From: Planctomycetaceae bacterium | GTDB taxonomy: Bacteria; Planctomycetota; Phycisphaerae; Sedimentisphaerales; UBA12454 | Direction of reading: 5' to 3' | Assembly (NCBI GenBank): GCA_021371795.1 | Contig: JAJFVK010000016.1 | Coordinates: 1-39,378, forward strand | DNA: 39,378 nt | Part shown: positions 34,783-39,378 of the stretch, piece after piece | Layout of the letters: each line of letters begins with the position of its first letter | How positions within the stretch are numbered: position 1 is the first letter of the stretch | The notes under the pieces: model-generated | What the model was told of the DNA's origin: nothing | Seen by the model: only the letters and a program-made list of their open reading frames with translations | Database searches by the model: none | Translations under genes and position numbers: made by a program

Positions 34783-35961
34783 TCACGGGCAATTATGGCG
34801 TTTGCGGTATGCTTGTGGACTGATACCAAATTCTTTCCGAAATGCTCTGGCTATATGTTTATCATTATCATCACCCATTGCATACGCTATCTGGAATACG
34901 GACATATCCGTTTCCAGGAGCATTTGAGCGACTTGTTCCATACGAGTGTGTATAATTTCCTCGTATAATGAGTGGCCGCGAACATAAAAAAAACGCTTGT
35001 AGAGACTGCATCGGGATATTCCTGCTGCGGTGACTACATCACTAACCTGAATTTTTTTCTTTGCATTTTGTCTTATAAATCGCATTGCTTCTGCAACATG
35101 CTTATCTTCAACAGCCAGAACATCCGTCGACGCCCTTGTTATAACGTGAGTTGGTTCGATTATTATTTTTTGGCCATTCATTTTTTGGCCATTCATTAAT
35201 TTCGCCAGTAATTCTGCAGTTTCAAAGCCTGCCTTTTCCGTGTTGAGAGCTATGCTTGAAAGTGATGGTTCAGCCAAACTGCATAATATGTCTTCGTTGT
35301 CTACACCGACAATTGCAATTTGATCCGGGAGTTGTACCCCCACGATCTTGGCCGCTTCAATAACATCCTGACCACGATCGTCACTACAGACCATTACTCC
35401 AATTGGCTTTGGCAGTGATTTCAGCCAGTTCACCAATGTCGGCTTCTCATTTTTCCACAGACGCTGAAGTTTTGACTTTGCCTGTTTGTAGATATGACAT
35501 TCATAGCCGTATTTGGTAACTTCTTTATAAAAATATTCTTCCCGCTGCCGAGACCAAATCATGTCGTCAAAACCACAAAACGCAAATCTTCGGAATCCAT
35601 GATCAAGCAAATGGCTTAAAGCCATTTTTGCTACTGTCTCGTTATCGGTAATGATATGCGGCAAAGAAATATGTGTTTTTTTTGCCGTATAGAGTTTCTC
35701 ACTGGGTTCCCCAAAAACAATTTGAGGAGCACTGCAATGGAGGTTGTGCCCCTTTTGGTCGGCAATAATTCCGTTTGCTCCCCATCCCTCCAGCATAGTC
35801 ATCTCCCGTTTTTTTTCTGCACCACTTCTGTAATATGGGAGTGTCCTGTAGAATTCCCATGGGCTATGCATACGAGAATACTTAATGATGCCTCGCAAAA
35901 AACTTTGACTATACACCGTTGATGTGTCAAATAACAATATAATTTTAGGCTTCTTTTGCAT
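34783..35961 (-). CDS. XylR-like transcriptional regulator (sugar-binding domain plus AraC HTH)
   Basis: This 392-residue regulator has an N-terminal periplasmic-binding-protein-like sensor (about 5-275) and a C-terminal AraC-type double helix-turn-helix (about 290-388). The sensor opens KIILLFDTSTVYSQSFLRGI and has GVMVCSDDRGQDVIEAAKIVG and IAIVGVDNED, which match XylR/LacI-type sugar sensors. The HTH includes AAGISRCSLYKRFFYVRGHS and ends FRKEFGISPQAYRKRH. Members sense a sugar and activate nearby degradation genes. It starts two bases after the stop of the 1083-residue secreted protein, so the two form one operon. Residues MNGQKMNGQK reflect a 15-bp tandem duplication (35166-35195) in the linker. 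Confidence 0.9.
   Translation of the reverse strand: MQKKPKIILLFDTSTVYSQSFLRGIIKYSRMHSPWEFYRTLPYYRSGAEKKREMTMLEGWGANGIIADQKGHNLHCSAPQIVFGEPSEKLYTAKKTHISLPHIITDNETVAKMALSHLLDHGFRRFAFCGFDDMIWSRQREEYFYKEVTKYGYECHIYKQAKSKLQRLWKNEKPTLVNWLKSLPKPIGVMVCSDDRGQDVIEAAKIVGVQLPDQIAIVGVDNEDILCSLAEPSLSSIALNTEKAGFETAELLAKLMNGQKMNGQKIIIEPTHVITRASTDVLAVEDKHVAEAMRFIRQNAKKKIQVSDVVTAAGISRCSLYKRFFYVRGHSLYEEIIHTRMEQVAQMLLETDMSVFQIAYAMGDDNDKHIARAFRKEFGISPQAYRKRHNCP
35166..35195. repeat. Perfect 15-bp tandem duplication inside the regulator gene
   Basis: The unit TTTTTTGGCCATTCA occurs at 35166-35180 and again at 35181-35195. It adds five residues in frame (MNGQK twice) near the end of the sensor domain. Confidence 0.9.
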
Positions 35962-35963
35962 AT

Positions 35964-38900
35964 CTACCGTGATGTAACAGTTTGTAATCCTATTAATTGT
36001 ATCTCACCTACATATACAGGTGTGTCTGTTTTCTTCAGGCGAGAACGGCTCAATTTGATATTAACATATCTAAGTTTCTGTTTATTAAATTCCAACCAGT
36101 TTGCCCCATCTTTTGAAATTAACTCTGTATCCAGTAGTTTCTGCATCTTATCCATGGATAAACCGGCATAGACAACCACATGATCAGGGCAAAAGTCAGG
36201 AATCAGGCCGCCAGTCCGGATACTCAAACGGCAACACTCCACATTATAGCCAATATCGCCTTTCAATGTTATCGAAAAATCATCACTTTCCGTGGGACTC
36301 CAACCTGCGGATAAGTCATCAGAATACAAGCCTTCAATTATACCGTCAGTAAGTGTGTTTGTTGATTTTGATCCCAAATCAGGCTGCCGTTCTGCCTTCA
36401 ATTGTATGTCTTTGAGGTGGTTGATTTCCTGCATATATTCAGGTACTCTTTCTTTTCGAACTTCGCCGATGATTTCCGCAGCTTTTTGATGCCATTGCTC
36501 GTCATATGCAAAAGGGTTCTCATTTAATAAATAATACGCCAGCGTTGTTGAGGCCAGCGAGTTCATCCACCCTGTATAAGCACAATAGGCTCCATAGTTC
36601 GAATCGTAACGTGTTCCGTAATACTCCCAGTTTTCCATATCGAAAGAGCGCATCCAACAGCCATCCAGCCGAGTATCAGAATTAGTAAACTGGATTCGGA
36701 CCAGATAATCCAAAGTAGCTTCAACATTTTTTTTAGAAGATTTACCAGAAGACGCTTTGAATACTTCCCATTGCATTAATGCGGTTTTTGGAACTGAGTA
36801 CAATTGATCGGAGAGGGGTTCTCCTTTGAAGGTATTAATAGAGCAGTCATTATTATATATGCGGCCTATTTCTGCCGGACAGATATCATTCGGTACAACA
36901 TCTCTGCCATACTTTTGTACATCGGAACGCTGCAAATAATCATTTTGCGCAATGTTATAAAGGTCTACGAGTTTCTGACGAAGCGGGTCGTCCTTTTTAA
37001 GATAGTTAATCGCCACTGCTAAGCCGCGTGTTTGCAGAGTCCGGAACTGACTGATACCATGTTCTTCCGGTTTGTCTGCGCAGAAAAGTGTTAAGGGTGC
37101 ATAAATTCGAATCAGGTCATCCAGACGCTTTCGATAAGAGGCGTCTCCCGATGCTCTATATGCGTAGTGATAACGATAAAGACACCAGTCGCTAAAATTA
37201 TCAAAATTATAAACCGTTCGCAAATATGCTCGTCCTTTATTGTTTACTGTTTCTGGAGCGGTAACCCAATATGCCAAAGTCGAATCCTCACGGCTGGTAT
37301 CAGTTACAAACTCAACGTTTCGCAAAGCCGCTTTAAGGTAAGATTTATTTCCGATTCTGGTATAAAGCCAAGCCATACATTCCGAATCTCTGTTATTATC
37401 GTCCTGCGGATATATCGCATTGTTGTCATAGAAAAGCCATTTCCACCCGCCAAAAGCAGGTTCCGATGAATCCGTAAACTGATATTGCAGCATATTGGCG
37501 GCTATATTTTCTGCACGTCTGTGCCATTGTTTGTCTTGACAGACATCACCGTACATATAAAATGCCTTGGCAGTCGTCGCCTGACAATCGAGGCGAAATG
37601 GACAGGAAAGGTCTTCGGCCTGCCCGGCATAGATAGCGCCAAGTTCTATCGTACTTTTGATACCCGCAGTTCCATCTTTTTGAGGCAGAACGCCGGAGTT
37701 TAAGAACCATCTCATATTTTTGTCAAGTGCCCGGCGGTACATAATTGTGCGAGGCTGAACGGACAGTGCGATAGCGTTTTCGTTCCAGCCGAGGGCGTTG
37801 GATGTTTTCACACCAAACGTATATTCTCCCTGTTGAGGTGAGCACGTTGCCAGATAGTGTCCTTTTTCAAGTTCTTTGACAGATGAAAAGTTGATATCCT
37901 GGCAGATTAGTTTAACATCAACGGCAGGTTCGCTAAAAATGTGTATTTTAACTTCCTGGCCGGGCAAAGACCATGTGCGCGGTTCTGTATAAACATGCAG
38001 CGGTAATAGTTTCATGCTTAGCTGCGTCTGTTGATTTTCTGGAAACAATGAAAGTGATAACCCCTGAATTAAGGATTCCCATCTCCGTGTCAATCGATAG
38101 TTATTTTTGCGAAAAGTACTTAGCGATGTTGAGGCGTAGTAAAGATGGCCTTTTCCCAAAGGCCAGCCGATTAAAGCATTCCACTTTTTTTTGTTAAACT
38201 CCATTTTCTTTGGCGCAGAAAAGAGATACTCGCTATCTTCCTGCCAGTGACGCGGTTTTTCACCTTTAGTGAGCGAAAGCGACCGGCTCACGGCATTTTC
38301 AGGCGCAATATTTCCAACCTGAAAAATGTAAGGTGTGTCTTTAGCGACATTCTGATTGTTGACATCATATATTTCAATGCCGTTAAGAGCCACAAAATCG
38401 GCGTTCGGCCGGCCCCATTTTTCTATATAAAATCTGACATATCTGCCGATTTTTCCATCCAGAGGCACATCAGCTTTTAAGTTTTTGAATGACTCTGATT
38501 TTACTTCCGCTATCTCTCGAAATTGAAGATCATTTCCCGCAATGCTTAATCTGACCAAATCAGGGACATAATTGGCGTTCAAGCCGCCGTACCATTGCAT
38601 TGCTGTTTTGAGTTGCCTTTCTTGTCCCAAATCGACTGTTATAGTAAAATTTGTCGGCGATTCTTTTATCTGCCATGCAACCTTATAAGTTCCCAGATAA
38701 AGTCCGTATTGCAGAAGAACCTCGGCATTAGCAGGTGCGGTAACATTTAATAGGTAAGAATTGTGTTCTTCAAGCAAATCATCTTTTTCCAGATGACTGT
38801 TTACAGGGTTATTCCGAGCAACCGCGATATTTTCAAACCTGTTAAGAATCGGATGTGGATCAATGTTCCAGCCCGGCAGCACATTGCAGTCCATAGCCGT

Positions 38901-39215
38901 ATATTCTATATATGCTCTCCCGCCGTCAGAAATAAAATTGGTAATAATTTTCGATTGCTCGCTCGTCAACTCTTGAGACTTATCCGCAGATGACGCACAA
39001 ATAACAAGTATCGTATAATTATCAAGACTCTTCAATTCACGCAGCGAAGATACCTCTGTAATTTCGGCGCCATAATGTTGTAAATAGTGTCGAAACTCTC
39101 CTGTTAAAGACTGTTCGCCAACCAGTAAAGCTCGTTGTTGGCCGGTGGCATAACCATCTGACATACCATACAGAAGCGATATAGTGAACGTAACGCCGAT
39201 CAGGTATTTCTTCAT
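35964..39215 (-). CDS. Large secreted multidomain protein, probable polysaccharide-active enzyme
   Basis: This 1083-residue protein has a signal peptide (about 1-23). Segments in order: a GATase-like alpha/beta region (about 25-115, with TILVICASS and FISDGGRAYIEY), an F5/8-type C (discoidin-like) domain (about 178-285: FTITVDLGQERQLKTAMQWYG to GRYVRFYIEKWG), and a return of the GATase-like fold (about 340-390, GWPLGKGHLYYASTSL). An Ig-like domain (about 405-490), an alpha-helical domain of about 400 residues that looks like an (alpha/alpha) toroid (about 490-890), and a second discoidin-like domain (about 960-1080) follow. No known glycoside hydrolase or lyase family is recognised with confidence. 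The discoidin modules and the coupled XylR-like regulator suggest binding and cutting of a polysaccharide. Confidence 0.75.
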   Translation of the reverse strand: MKKYLIGVTFTISLLYGMSDGYATGQQRALLVGEQSLTGEFRHYLQHYGAEITEVSSLRELKSLDNYTILVICASSADKSQELTSEQSKIITNFISDGGRAYIEYTAMDCNVLPGWNIDPHPILNRFENIAVARNNPVNSHLEKDDLLEEHNSYLLNVTAPANAEVLLQYGLYLGTYKVAWQIKESPTNFTITVDLGQERQLKTAMQWYGGLNANYVPDLVRLSIAGNDLQFREIAEVKSESFKNLKADVPLDGKIGRYVRFYIEKWGRPNADFVALNGIEIYDVNNQNVAKDTPYIFQVGNIAPENAVSRSLSLTKGEKPRHWQEDSEYLFSAPKKMEFNKKKWNALIGWPLGKGHLYYASTSLSTFRKNNYRLTRRWESLIQGLSLSLFPENQQTQLSMKLLPLHVYTEPRTWSLPGQEVKIHIFSEPAVDVKLICQDINFSSVKELEKGHYLATCSPQQGEYTFGVKTSNALGWNENAIALSVQPRTIMYRRALDKNMRWFLNSGVLPQKDGTAGIKSTIELGAIYAGQAEDLSCPFRLDCQATTAKAFYMYGDVCQDKQWHRRAENIAANMLQYQFTDSSEPAFGGWKWLFYDNNAIYPQDDNNRDSECMAWLYTRIGNKSYLKAALRNVEFVTDTSREDSTLAYWVTAPETVNNKGRAYLRTVYNFDNFSDWCLYRYHYAYRASGDASYRKRLDDLIRIYAPLTLFCADKPEEHGISQFRTLQTRGLAVAINYLKKDDPLRQKLVDLYNIAQNDYLQRSDVQKYGRDVVPNDICPAEIGRIYNNDCSINTFKGEPLSDQLYSVPKTALMQWEVFKASSGKSSKKNVEATLDYLVRIQFTNSDTRLDGCWMRSFDMENWEYYGTRYDSNYGAYCAYTGWMNSLASTTLAYYLLNENPFAYDEQWHQKAAEIIGEVRKERVPEYMQEINHLKDIQLKAERQPDLGSKSTNTLTDGIIEGLYSDDLSAGWSPTESDDFSITLKGDIGYNVECCRLSIRTGGLIPDFCPDHVVVYAGLSMDKMQKLLDTELISKDGANWLEFNKQKLRYVNIKLSRSRLKKTDTPVYVGEIQLIGLQTVTSR

Positions 39216-39247
39216 AATAACTTATATCCGTATTAATCTTAAGGCCA

Positions 39248-39271
39248 CCTCTAAAAATCGCATTTTAGAGG
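39248..39271. promoter_or_regulatory. 9-bp inverted repeat upstream of the secreted-protein operon
   Basis: CCTCTAAAA (39248-39256) and TTTTAGAGG (39263-39271) flank a six-base spacer. It lies about 33 bases before the ATG, inside the expected leader. It may be an operator or an RNA hairpin. Confidence 0.5.
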
Positions 39272-39314
39272 CATAATTTTCAGTTAAACTTTTTTAGGTA
39301 TTTTTTTGAAACTT

Positions 39315-39344
39315 TTATCACAAAATTACGGTTTTTTCTGTCAA
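39315..39344 (-). promoter_or_regulatory. Candidate promoter of the secreted-protein/regulator operon
   Basis: On the minus strand a perfect TTGACA (39344-39339) is followed after 18 bases by TGATAA (39320-39315). This gives a leader of about 90 bases that contains the inverted repeat. It is plausible as a sigma-70 type promoter. Confidence 0.5.
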
Positions 39345-39378
39345 AATAATGGCACTTTACTTCTGCACCGCTCGGCAA

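Overview
The window reads as a piece of a Gram-negative-type bacterial chromosome, most likely a planctomycete of the Phycisphaerae/Sedimentisphaerales type. That placement is inferred. It rests on a 16S rRNA gene cut off from 23S by its own terminator, a PEP-CTERM exported protein with a P-domain-like fold, an LptD-like outer-membrane assembly protein with Lol-like ABC genes, a small protein of a type I associate with planctomycetes, and secreted polysaccharide-degrading proteins. No protein comparison could be run, so the 16S tail is the best handle for placing the organism.

Layout. 1-600: 3' part of 16S rRNA and a terminator, with no 23S, 5S or tRNA behind it. 664-1294: a HEPN/MNT toxin-antitoxin pair. 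1349-5069 (minus): a secreted SNase-fold protein with a degenerate active site, a frameshifted family-10 pectate lyase, a small membrane protein and a DUF4139 protein. 5304-7047 (minus): polyprenyl synthase and branched-chain aminotransferase. 7151-10542 (minus): a tightly packed LolD plus two LolC/E-type permeases. 10651-14288 (minus): lysS overlapping an S41 protease. 14386-18562 (minus): class II aldolase and an LptD-like barrel protein. 18817-20168: a small conserved gene, then an IS200-type transposase inside mirror-image REP hairpins, next to a gene remnant. 20300-29035 (plus): PEP-CTERM protein, FtsK, zinc-ribbon/PH protein, AGCS symporter, citramalate synthase and an AAA/DUF4143 ATPase. 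29048-32701 (minus): dnaE with a small membrane protein behind it. 32702-34195: a long gap containing a probable structured RNA with a strong terminator, then a lipoprotein. 34225-34297: tRNA-Lys(CTT). 34783-39215 (minus): a 1083-residue secreted multidomain protein that looks carbohydrate-active, transcribed into a XylR-like regulator.

How the parts relate. LolCDE-like, LptD-like and S41 protease genes together describe an outer-membrane envelope and its upkeep. FtsK, DnaE, LysS, aldolase and polyprenyl synthase are housekeeping. Citramalate synthase and the class IV aminotransferase are consistent with isoleucine synthesis starting from pyruvate. The pectate lyase (now broken) and the large secreted protein with its XylR-like regulator point to a life on plant or algal polysaccharides.

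The items most worth following up are the RNA/terminator locus at 33205-33435, the secreted protein and regulator unit with its upstream palindrome, the degenerate nuclease, the mirror-ended transposase element, and AT-rich or heptamer repeats that repeatedly sit on stop codons.
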